Source: Verrucomicrobia bacterium UBA6775 (lineage in GTDB: Bacteria > Verrucomicrobiota > Verrucomicrobiia > Limisphaerales > UBA1096). From it: DNA of 8,164 bases. The notes beneath the pieces were generated by a model, which was not told the DNA's origin, did no database searches, and was given only the letters and a program-made list of their open reading frames with translations. The stretch spans positions 1-8,164 of the forward strand of contig DKGH01000207.1 in the NCBI GenBank assembly GCA_002453165.1, in the 5' to 3' direction. This document shows positions 1 through 6,350 of this stretch, in pieces. The first letter of the stretch is position 1. Each line of letters opens with the position of its first letter. The translations under genes and the position numbers were made by a program.

Positions 1-1
1 C

Positions 2-1759
2 CAGGCGGATACGCTTGGCCAAGCGCTTGACCAAGCCGTTTCCAACTCCGCCCCGCGTGTCCGTGCCCAACTCGCGTACTCCGTTGGCGAATGGAATTCC
101 CCCGTTGCAGGCAAAATCCTCGGCCGCCTGGCCAAGCGTTCGTCCGGCAAGCCCGACCTGCAGACGGCCATCGCGTCATCCGCCACCGGTCACTCCGTGA
201 GCATCCTTAACGAACTGATCAACGATGGCGACATCGGATCGCACGGATCACTCACCGGCAATCTGCTGGCCTTGGCCGGTGCCGAGGCGTCCGCCGCAGA
301 GATCAAAAAACTGCTCCTCAACCTCACAGCCAAGATCGACAAGCTGGAGACTTGGCGACTGACCGCACTCTCTGCTCTGGTTGAGAATGCACAAAAAAGA
401 AACCTCCCGCGATCGGAGCTTGGCCTTGACGATGAACTGCTCGACTCGCTTAATCGGATCGTTGAGAACAACAAAGCCGGAACCGGCGACCGGGTTGCGG
501 CACTTCGACTGTTGGCCAACATCACGGACGATGGAAAACAGATTCGGGAGATTCTGCACCAGCAGCTTGGCGCCCTGTCACCCACCCCGATTTTCGACCT
601 TGCGCTGGACGAACTCAACAAACGCGACCCGGCCACCGCCCCGCTGTTGACCCACTGGAAAAGTTACTCACCGAACCGCAAAAACCGGGTACTTCAGCAT
701 ATCCTGAACGATGAAAAAAAGACGCTCGGCCTGTTGTTCGCCATCGACAACAAAGTGGTTCTTCCCGGCGAAATCGGCGCGGCGTTTCGGCAACTGCTCA
801 AGCAACACTCCAACAAGGCAATTCGTGAACAGGCGGCCGCGCACTTTGGCCGGAAGAACATACAGCGCGACCAACTGGTAACTGATCGACTGGCAAAGAT
901 GTCTCCCCTTAAGGGCGACGGAGCGGCTGGCGAACTGCTTTTCGCCACCCACTGCGCCACATGCCATAAACTCGGCAACACCGGCAACGCGACCGGCCCC
1001 GACCTCGCGGCGATCGCCGATAAGTCTCCACGCGCCCTGCTCGCTGCCATCCTCAATCCCAATCAGGCGGTCGAGGACCGGTTCAGTGTGTACGCGCTCG
1101 CCACGAAGGACGGCTCCCAACTCGCCGGCATGATCACCAACGAGGGGGCCAACAGCGTCACGTTGATGGACTTAAACGGGCAGCAGCGGCAGGTCCTCCG
1201 GGCGAACATTCAGTCGCTCACCGGCTTGGGCCGTTCTCTGATGCCGGAGGGATTTGAGCAGGTTTTCAACGACCAGCAACTGGCCAACCTGATCGCCCAC
1301 ATCAACGCCTCCGCTAACCCACCCAAATCGTTCCCCGGTAACAAGCCCAAACTCGTCTCCGAGGAAAACGACTCACTGACTCTCACTGCATCGAATGCGG
1401 AAATTTATGGCGACTCATTGATGTTTGAGGAAAAGCACCGAAACCTTGGTTTCTGGCGCGCTCCCAACGACCGGGCCGCTTGGTCGATCAAAACCAAACG
1501 AGCCGGCGTGTACGATGTTCACCTGAACTGGGCGCTCGACGGCAAGGCTAAGGCCAACCGTATCCAACTGCGCATCGGCCAGAACGAAATCGTTCACGCC
1601 GTAGACAGCACCGGCACGTGGGATCAATACCGGTCAATCCACATTGGCACAGTCGAACTCGATGAAGGCGAGCAGCGCGCCATCATGCAGGCCATCACGC
1701 CCATCTCAGGGTTTGTCATCGACCTGAAATCGGTCAAATTGAACCGGAAAAACAACTAA
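2..1759 (+). CDS. HEAT-repeat / PVC-type CxxCH cytochrome c protein, 5' partial
   Basis: This is the C-terminal 585 residues of a larger protein. The frame is open from base 2, so the GTG at 197 is internal. Visible residues 15-290 are helical, HEAT-like repeats (for example RVRAQLAYSVGEW near residue 20). A cytochrome c domain of the Pirellula/Verrucomicrobium type follows at about 305-440. Its heme site CATCH is at residues 318-322 (bases 953-967), and Met414 in SLMPEGFE is the likely axial ligand. Residues of about 472-585 look like a beta-sandwich carbohydrate-binding-module-like tail (GFWRAP, AGVYDVHLNWAL, GFVIDLKSVKL). In this family a sugar-dehydrogenase-like propeller usually precedes the HEAT region and would lie upstream of the window. 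The inferred role is periplasmic electron transfer linked to carbohydrate oxidation; the substrate is unknown. Two copies of the window's palindromic repeat lie in frame, giving LGQALDQA and GRLAKR. The heme domain call is strong; the tail call is tentative. Confidence 0.9.
   Translation, partial: QADTLGQALDQAVSNSAPRVRAQLAYSVGEWNSPVAGKILGRLAKRSSGKPDLQTAIASSATGHSVSILNELINDGDIGSHGSLTGNLLALAGAEASAAEIKKLLLNLTAKIDKLETWRLTALSALVENAQKRNLPRSELGLDDELLDSLNRIVENNKAGTGDRVAALRLLANITDDGKQIREILHQQLGALSPTPIFDLALDELNKRDPATAPLLTHWKSYSPNRKNRVLQHILNDEKKTLGLLFAIDNKVVLPGEIGAAFRQLLKQHSNKAIREQAAAHFGRKNIQRDQLVTDRLAKMSPLKGDGAAGELLFATHCATCHKLGNTGNATGPDLAAIADKSPRALLAAILNPNQAVEDRFSVYALATKDGSQLAGMITNEGANSVTLMDLNGQQRQVLRANIQSLTGLGRSLMPEGFEQVFNDQQLANLIAHINASANPPKSFPGNKPKLVSEENDSLTLTASNAEIYGDSLMFEEKHRNLGFWRAPNDRAAWSIKTKRAGVYDVHLNWALDGKAKANRIQLRIGQNEIVHAVDSTGTWDQYRSIHIGTVELDEGEQRAIMQAITPISGFVIDLKSVKLNRKNN
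12..37. repeat. Palindromic repeat, perfect copy plus overlapping variant copy
   Basis: Bases 12-25 are a perfect CGCTTGGCCAAGCG. A second copy with two mismatches (CGCTTGACCAAGCC) begins at base 24, so the two share CG and are spaced 12 bases apart. In the cytochrome gene they read as T-LGQA-LDQA. Confidence 0.85.
125..138. repeat. Palindromic repeat, one-mismatch copy
   Basis: CGCCTGGCCAAGCG differs from the perfect repeat only by C for T at position 4. It reads as RLAKR in the cytochrome gene. The same variant recurs at 2992-3005. Confidence 0.7.
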
Positions 1760-1839
1760 TCACGACTTGTTTTTTTACAGGCCGAGTGAAACCCTCCGTC
1801 CCCCCGATGATCATGTGACGCACTCGTCCCGTGACCAAA

Positions 1840-2538
1840 ATGAAAAAAACACTGCTGCCACTCGCTGTTTTGGCCATCGGCCTGAGCATCCCGGCCGACC
1901 TGTTTGCACAGGAGTCCCGCTCGAACTCCCGCCGCACGAGCATCCCCCGCCCCTTCCTTTACGCCTATCCGGAGAAACCGGGTGAATCACCGCTGGCCGA
2001 GGTACGGAAATCAATGCTCGAACAATTCGACGCCGACAAGGACGGCTTCCTCAACAAGGCCGAGCGCAACGCCATGCGCCTGGCCACGAAGAAATTTTCA
2101 GACGAACGCCACGACGAAATCCGACGCGCCCGCGAACGCCGGGGAGGCGGCCGTGAAGGCGGCTCCCCGAAACCGCCGGAACGCTGGCTGGCAGCCTATG
2201 ACAAAAACAAAAACGGACGCTTCGACGGCGACGAGTGGGACACCGCCCGCGGTACCGAAATCAAAAATGTCACCGCCCGCTATGACGCCAACAAGAATGG
2301 TAAAATCGATGACGACGAAAAGCAGCGCCTCGTCGAAAATCTGAAGAAGAACAACTACAACCCCTACGACAATTACATTCGCACGATTGTCGCTGGCCTG
2401 CGCGGTGAGCGTTCCGGCAGCGGAAGGGAACGCCGGTCGCGTTGGAAGGAGTTCGACACCAACGGTGACGGCAAGGCCAGCCGCGAGGAACTCGCCTCCA
2501 TTCGCAAACACGAAAGCCAAGCGCAGGAGAAGCCATGA
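1840..2538 (+). CDS. Secreted protein with four EF-hand calcium-binding loops
   Basis: This 232-residue protein starts with a signal peptide, MKKTLLPLAVLAIGLSIPADLFA, with probable cleavage before QES. Four canonical 12-residue EF-hand loops are visible: DADKDGFLNKAE (64-75), DKNKNGRFDGDE (121-132), DANKNGKIDDDE (149-160) and DTNGDGKASREE (206-217). Each has acidic or Asn ligands at 1, 3 and 5, Gly at 6 and Glu at 12, so calcium binding is well supported. A basic Arg/Gly-rich linker (about 95-115) separates loops 1 and 2, and another (188-202) precedes loop 4. I chose ATG 1840 because it gives a clean MKK signal peptide; an in-frame GTG at 1831 would add MTK. No clear Shine-Dalgarno is seen. 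The gene lies 80 bases after the cytochrome gene, and its stop overlaps the start of the LTD-CotH gene (ATGA). The likely role is an extracytoplasmic calcium-binding partner of that protein; its actual function is unknown. Confidence 0.9.
   Translation: MKKTLLPLAVLAIGLSIPADLFAQESRSNSRRTSIPRPFLYAYPEKPGESPLAEVRKSMLEQFDADKDGFLNKAERNAMRLATKKFSDERHDEIRRARERRGGGREGGSPKPPERWLAAYDKNKNGRFDGDEWDTARGTEIKNVTARYDANKNGKIDDDEKQRLVENLKKNNYNPYDNYIRTIVAGLRGERSGSGRERRSRWKEFDTNGDGKASREELASIRKHESQAQEKP
2525..2530 (+). promoter_or_regulatory. Ribosome binding site for the LTD-CotH gene
   Basis: AGGAGA lies inside the end of the EF-hand gene, 4 bases before ATG 2535 and 7 before ATG 2538. The longer spacing slightly favours 2538, which would remove one Met. 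It is the clearest Shine-Dalgarno sequence in the window. Together with the ATGA overlap it suggests translational coupling. Confidence 0.65.
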
Positions 2539-5009
2539 TGCTCCGCCACCTTGCCGCCGGCATATTGCTTACGACAACGGTTACGCTTGGCCAAGCGACC
2601 AACTCCACCGTGGTGATCAATGAGTTCGTCGCCATCAACGATTCCGGGCTCAGGGACAAAGATGGGGATTTCTCCGACTGGCTTGAGTTGCACAACTACG
2701 GTACGGAAACCGTCGACCTTACCGGCGCGGCATTGACCGACAGCCGCAAGCGCTTGGCCAAATGGACATTTCCCGAAACCAAAATTGAGCCCGGGCAGTA
2801 TCTCGTTGTGTTCATGTCCGGCAAGGACCGGCGCTCCGGAGAGAAGACGTTGCACGCCAACTTCGCCCTGCGCGGCAAAGGGGATTACCTCGGCCTGATC
2901 GCTAGCGACGGCGAGACCGTAATCGATGAATTCGCAGCCAAATACCCGGATCAAAAAAAGGACATCGCCTTTGGCATCCTCCCCGACCAAGCGCCTGGCC
3001 AAGCGGAAAACCTGAAGCGGGATTTTCTCGCCCCCACACCGGGTAAGGCCAACGCGAGGCCGCTCGCCGGCACGGTTAAGCCGGTGAAGTTCAGCGAAAA
3101 ACGCGGTTGGCACGAGCAGTCGTTCAAGCTCGCGCTCTCGACAAAAACCGGGGGCGCCACTATCCGCTACACGCTGGACGGCACCCGTCCGACCCCGGAA
3201 AACGGCCACGCTTACGAGTCTCCGGTGGACATCGCCAAGACGACCACGCTTCGCGCTGCGGCCTTCAAAAAGGGACATAAAGCCTCCGCGCCATCCACCC
3301 GGACATTTCTTTTTCTGAACGACATCGTGAAGCAATCGCCTGACGGATTGCCGCCCGAGTATTTCCCATTCACGTGGGGCGACAATAAGGTAGACTACGG
3401 GATGGATCAGCGGATCGTGAACGACCCGCACTACGCCAAGGATCTGGTCAAGGGCTTCCACTCGCTGCCCTCGTTTTCGCTGGTAATGAATCTCGACCAC
3501 CTGCTTGACGGCGAAAAAGGCATCTACGCCAACGCCGAGTGGGACGGCCGCGAAGCCGAACGCCCCGCCTCCATGGAGTTGATTCATTCGGACGGCAAAA
3601 AAGGGTTTCAAATCAACTGCGGCATCCGGATACGCGGCGGTTTCAGCCGGCGCAGTTCCAATCCAAAGCATTCGTTCCGCCTGTTTTTCAGGGACACCTA
3701 CGGCCCGTCCAAGCTGAAATACCCGCTCTTCGGCGACAACGGGGCGAAGGAATTTGACAACGTCGATTTGCGCACGTTTCAAAACTACTCGTGGCACATT
3801 GGCGACAAGGAGCGCACGATCTTTTTGCGTGACCAGTTCAACCGCGACCTGCAACTCGCGATGGGTCAACCGGCCGCGCGGGGCAAATTTTATCACCTAT
3901 TCATCAACGGCCACTACTGGGGGGTGTTCAATACCTGCGAACGAATCAAGGCCTCCTACGGCGCGTCCTATCTCGGCGGCAAAAAGGAAAACTACGACGC
4001 CATCAAAAAGGGGCGCACCTACCTCGAAGATCGCAAGATGTCCGTCGGCGTGATGGCCAACGACGGCAACCTCGATGCATGGGGACGGCTCTGCGATCTC
4101 GCGCGCGAAGGCCTCGAGTCCAACGAGGCCTACTTCAAAATGCTTGGCAAAAACCCAGACGGTACCGAGAACCTCGACTACGAAGGTCTGCTCGAGGTTG
4201 ACAATTTAATCGACTACATGCTGGTGATTTTTTACGGCGGCAATTACGACGCGCCGGTCAGTGCGTGGGGGCAAAACTTTGGCCCCAACAACTGGTACGG
4301 CCTGCGGCACCGCAAAAAACGGGATGGCTTCCGCTTCTTCGTATGGGACGCCGAGCACACGTTTCGCGATGTCCGCGAGGATCGCACCGGCCCATTCCCA
4401 GCCGGCAACCACTACTCGAGCAGCAACCCACAGTGGATCTGGCAGCAATGCCTCGACAACGAGGAGTTTCGTGTTCGCGTGGGCGATCGCATTCAGAAAC
4501 ATTTTTACAACGGCGGTGTGCTCACCCCGGAAAAAGTGCTGGAACTCTTCCAGGAGCGGATCGATGAAATTGAGATGTCCGTTGTTTGCGAGTCCGCCCG
4601 ATGGGGTGACTCAGGCTACACGCCCTCCGGTGGCCGGGCCTCGACCGAGCGACGGCCTCGCACACGCGACGATGACTGGGCTCGTGAGATCAACCGCTTA
4701 GTCAACGATTACTTCCCCACCCGCAGCGAGATCGTTCTGTCGCAACTCTACCGGCACGGGGTGATCTCCGATGTCACCGCCCCGGCGTACCAGCTCACAT
4801 CGGATAAATCACAGGTTGAAGTTGAGGCGGAGAACGGTGAACTGTTCGTCACTACAGACGGCACTGATCCCCGTCAGATCGGGGGCAAACCGACGCCCTC
4901 TGCCCAGCGGATTGAGTCGGGAAAAACATCCCTGCCCGCCGGCAAACCCATTCAGGCGCGGGCATTTCACAAGGGCGAATGGAGCGCGATGGTGACGATC
5001 TCAGAGTAA
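2535..5009 (+). CDS. Exported LTD - CotH kinase-like - chitobiase-C-like protein
   Basis: This is an 824-residue protein. Residues 1-21 are a signal peptide, with cleavage predicted after LGQA. Residues of about 25-145 are a lamin-tail domain (STVVINEFVA, DWLELHNYG, YLVVFMSG). About 190-258 is a chitobiase/hexosaminidase C-terminal-like domain with the YTLDGTRPT signature. About 310-690 is a CotH-type domain: LPSFSLVMNLDHLL, GIRIRGGFSRRSSNPKHSFRLFF, LRDQFNRDLQ, FYHLFINGHYWGVFNTCERI, and the acidic WDAEHTFRD (604-612), a likely metal-binding site. About 750-824 is a second chitobiase-C-like domain (VTTDGTDPR). CotH proteins are atypical protein kinases in spore coats, and relatives are common in PVC secretomes. 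Kinase activity here is inferred from the family only. The other domains suggest adhesion or polysaccharide contact at the cell surface. The gene overlaps the EF-hand gene by four bases. It carries three in-frame copies or variants of the palindromic repeat. ATG 2538 is an alternative start. Confidence 0.92.
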   Translation: MMLRHLAAGILLTTTVTLGQATNSTVVINEFVAINDSGLRDKDGDFSDWLELHNYGTETVDLTGAALTDSRKRLAKWTFPETKIEPGQYLVVFMSGKDRRSGEKTLHANFALRGKGDYLGLIASDGETVIDEFAAKYPDQKKDIAFGILPDQAPGQAENLKRDFLAPTPGKANARPLAGTVKPVKFSEKRGWHEQSFKLALSTKTGGATIRYTLDGTRPTPENGHAYESPVDIAKTTTLRAAAFKKGHKASAPSTRTFLFLNDIVKQSPDGLPPEYFPFTWGDNKVDYGMDQRIVNDPHYAKDLVKGFHSLPSFSLVMNLDHLLDGEKGIYANAEWDGREAERPASMELIHSDGKKGFQINCGIRIRGGFSRRSSNPKHSFRLFFRDTYGPSKLKYPLFGDNGAKEFDNVDLRTFQNYSWHIGDKERTIFLRDQFNRDLQLAMGQPAARGKFYHLFINGHYWGVFNTCERIKASYGASYLGGKKENYDAIKKGRTYLEDRKMSVGVMANDGNLDAWGRLCDLAREGLESNEAYFKMLGKNPDGTENLDYEGLLEVDNLIDYMLVIFYGGNYDAPVSAWGQNFGPNNWYGLRHRKKRDGFRFFVWDAEHTFRDVREDRTGPFPAGNHYSSSNPQWIWQQCLDNEEFRVRVGDRIQKHFYNGGVLTPEKVLELFQERIDEIEMSVVCESARWGDSGYTPSGGRASTERRPRTRDDDWAREINRLVNDYFPTRSEIVLSQLYRHGVISDVTAPAYQLTSDKSQVEVEAENGELFVTTDGTDPRQIGGKPTPSAQRIESGKTSLPAGKPIQARAFHKGEWSAMVTISE
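2584..2597. repeat. Palindromic repeat, perfect copy in the signal peptide
   Basis: This is a perfect CGCTTGGCCAAGCG, read as (T)LGQA at residues 18-21 of the LTD-CotH protein. That is exactly where signal peptidase I is expected to cut. Confidence 0.85.
2747..2764. repeat. Palindromic repeat, degenerate copy
   Basis: CAAG followed by CGCTTGGCCAAATG: the left half is intact and the right end carries two mismatches. It reads as KRLAKW in the LTD domain. The leading CAAG-CG resembles the end of an overlapping upstream unit. It could be chance conservation of a coding motif. Confidence 0.45.
2985..3005. repeat. Palindromic repeat, half copy plus one-mismatch copy
   Basis: GACCAAGCG runs into CGCCTGGCCAAGCG (2992-3005), sharing CG with the same 12-base step seen at 12-37. 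In the LTD-CotH protein it reads DQAPGQA, in the linker between the LTD and chitobiase-C-like domains. Confidence 0.7.
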
Positions 5010-5012
5010 CCG

Positions 5013-5026
5013 CGCTTGGCCAAGCG
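5013..5026. repeat. Palindromic repeat, perfect intergenic copy between convergent genes
   Basis: A perfect CGCTTGGCCAAGCG fills 14 of the 22 bases between the stop of the LTD-CotH gene (5009) and the stop of the hydrolase gene (5032). As RNA it could fold into a 5-bp stem (CGCTT/AAGCG) with a GGCC loop on either strand. No T-tract follows, so a classical terminator is not supported. Confidence 0.8.
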
Positions 5027-5031
5027 GACGA

Positions 5032-6003
5032 TCAACTCCCCTCCTCAATCCCCTTGAACCGTACCGTGCGCGTGTCCATCTCGCGGCCGGTCGGCTTGAT
5101 CAGGGGCTCATAAAGATCAGGACGCCGCGACTGAATCCACCGCATCCCGATGTTCATCCGCATGTGTTCCGCCTCAAGGTCGGCCACGATCATCGTGTCC
5201 GCCGCCGCCCAGGTCTCGGCAAGAATTTCGCCGTAAGGGTTGAGAATCATCGCGTTGCCGGTTCGCACCTCGTCACCGTCGATTCCCACCCCGTTGCTGA
5301 AGATTAAAAACATCCCGTTGTCGTGCGCACGCGACGGCAGCCACCGCAGCAGCCATTCGCGGCCCTTCGATCCGCGGAACTCCGCCTCGATGGCCTCGGT
5401 GTTTTCTTCGCGAGCATGCCACAAAGCCTGGTCGATCACGCCCATGCAGCGCGGGCTGGGCGTCCGGCAACCGCCGGTCTGGTGCGGTGCGATAAGAATT
5501 TCCGCCCCCTGTAACGCCACCATTCGGGTGTTCTCAAACAGATTGTTGTCGTAGCAAATGAGGATCGCCGCGCGGTTGCCGCTGGGCAGGTCAAACACGG
5601 TAAACTCGCTCCCACTAGAGACGTTTTCGTTGACAAAGGCGTGCAGCTTGCGGTGGCACACGTGGCTCCCGTCCGGCATCACGACAACGTAACTGTTGAA
5701 CAAATCGCCCTCGTCGCTCCGCTCCAAAAAACCGGCACCGATACTGATGCCGTGTTCCCGCGCCAACCCCAACAACTCCAGCGTGGTCGGCCCGTCGGGG
5801 ACCGGCTCGGCAAGTACGTCCAGTTCCGCCCGCGACAGGTCGCGCAGAAACCAATACCCGGTCACGCACATCTCCGGGCAGACCACCAACTCCGCGCCCT
5901 GCCCCGCCGCCTCGGCGGCAAACCGCCGCACCTTGGCCAAGTTGGCCTCCTTGTCACCGGGCTGATGCTCGAACTGAACCGAGGCAACTTTTGTGTCCTT
6001 CAT
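5032..6003 (-). CDS. Nitrilase-superfamily carbon-nitrogen hydrolase
   Basis: This 323-residue protein is a complete cytoplasmic C-N hydrolase with no signal peptide. The Glu-Lys-Cys catalytic triad is visible: E44 in VVCPEMCVTGY, K119 in CHRKLHAFVNE and C150 in AILICYDNNLFEN. E126 matches the second conserved Glu. The superfamily hydrolyses nitriles, amides or N-carbamoyl groups through a Cys thioester. Its amidase and carbamoylase branches fit the length, but the substrate cannot be read from the sequence. The segment after C150 (about 172-228, PHQTGGCRTPSPRCMGVIDQ onward) is longer and more charged than in minimal members and may shape the substrate pocket. The C-terminal RRPDLYEPL matches the tail common in the family. 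ATG 6003 follows the upstream stop by five bases, with only a weak GGGA upstream, so cotranscription with the 113-residue gene is likely. LAK at residues 22-24 overlaps a 10-base CTTGGCCAAG that is probably native. Confidence 0.93.
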   Translation of the reverse strand: MKDTKVASVQFEHQPGDKEANLAKVRRFAAEAAGQGAELVVCPEMCVTGYWFLRDLSRAELDVLAEPVPDGPTTLELLGLAREHGISIGAGFLERSDEGDLFNSYVVVMPDGSHVCHRKLHAFVNENVSSGSEFTVFDLPSGNRAAILICYDNNLFENTRMVALQGAEILIAPHQTGGCRTPSPRCMGVIDQALWHAREENTEAIEAEFRGSKGREWLLRWLPSRAHDNGMFLIFSNGVGIDGDEVRTGNAMILNPYGEILAETWAAADTMIVADLEAEHMRMNIGMRWIQSRRPDLYEPLIKPTGREMDTRTVRFKGIEEGS

Positions 6004-6008
6004 CGTAA

Positions 6009-6350
6009 TTATCCCAGTTCATCCAGCGCCGAGGGAAACGGGCTGATGCCGTAGGCCACCTCGCGCCGGGCGACCGTGATCTCCGGCCGGCCGATGTCTG
6101 AGAAGGGGCGCACCTCCAGCCGGCCAAGCGCTTGGCCAAGCGATGCCCCGGAGATCGCGGAGGCCTGGCCCGGAGCGTTGCCCAGTCGAAAATCAATCGA
6201 TGCCGGGCGGAGGGTCGCCTGCGCTTGGCCTGGAAAACCAATCGCCCGGTAACGCAGCGACTGGTATCGCTGATGTAGCGAAAGCGAGTTGTCCGACTTG
6301 GCTACCGGCTTGATCTCTGTTTCCAACAGGTAATTCACGTTGATCCGCAA
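6009..6350 (-). CDS. Unrecognised 113-residue protein upstream of the C-N hydrolase
   Basis: I do not recognise the family. It looks real because codon third positions are mostly G or C, as in the neighbouring genes, and because its TAA lies only five bases before the hydrolase ATG. No signal peptide or membrane segment is seen. The N-terminal half (NYLLETEIKPVAKSDNSLSL, then HQRYQSLRYRAIGF) looks like ordinary folded protein. The middle (about residues 40-80) holds three GQA tripeptides, two of them on copies or half-copies of the palindromic repeat (PGQAQ, SLGQALGR). The start is uncertain: TTG 6350 is the longest choice, GTG 6338 is an alternative, and the frame is closed by a stop at 6380-6378. 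It could be a small partner of the hydrolase or the 3' remnant of a larger gene with a broken 5' end. Confidence 0.6.
   Translation of the reverse strand: MRINVNYLLETEIKPVAKSDNSLSLHQRYQSLRYRAIGFPGQAQATLRPASIDFRLGNAPGQASAISGASLGQALGRLEVRPFSDIGRPEITVARREVAYGISPFPSALDELG
6117..6142. repeat. Palindromic repeat, half copy plus perfect copy
   Basis: Bases 6129-6142 are a perfect CGCTTGGCCAAGCG. The right half of another unit (GGCCAAGCG, 6122-6130) overlaps it with the same 12-base step. On the minus strand it reads SLGQALGR in the 113-residue protein. Confidence 0.85.
6222..6230. repeat. Palindromic repeat half-site
   Basis: CGCTTGGCC, the left nine bases of the repeat, is followed by TGG instead of AAG. 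On the minus strand it reads PGQAQ in the 113-residue protein. Weak on its own, it is listed because a perfect copy lies 80 bases away. Confidence 0.4.

Noticed and set aside
15..200. A 61-codon plus-strand frame starting with MAKRLTK at the window start
   Set aside because: It is a different frame of the cytochrome gene, whose own frame is open from base 2 with a continuous HEAT-like sequence.
512..519. TTGGCCAA within the cytochrome gene, similar to the repeat core
   Set aside because: The flanks (GT...CA) do not match the repeat, and an 8-base core is easily met by chance in GC-rich coding DNA.
1748..1774. AAAAACAA paired with TTGTTTTT around the cytochrome stop codon, as a possible terminator
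   Set aside because: The stem is almost all A-T, the loop is 11 bases, and the T-run is part of the stem rather than following it. The stem would be too weak for intrinsic termination.
2201..2330. Near-repeated coding blocks in the EF-hand gene (AAAAACAAAAACGG and related) as a DNA repeat
   Set aside because: They reflect the shared amino-acid pattern of EF-hand loops, not a separate nucleotide repeat.
2373..3896. A 507-codon open frame on the minus strand opposite the EF-hand and LTD-CotH genes
   Set aside because: The plus-strand genes have clear domains. The antisense product shows no recognisable domain and no signal peptide. Long antisense frames are expected in GC-rich genes because codons that would create opposing stops are rare.
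5932..5941. CTTGGCCAAG in the hydrolase gene as another repeat copy
   Set aside because: It encodes NLAKV at a position where this family commonly has a similar helix, and the outer CG/CG bases are missing. It is probably native coding sequence.
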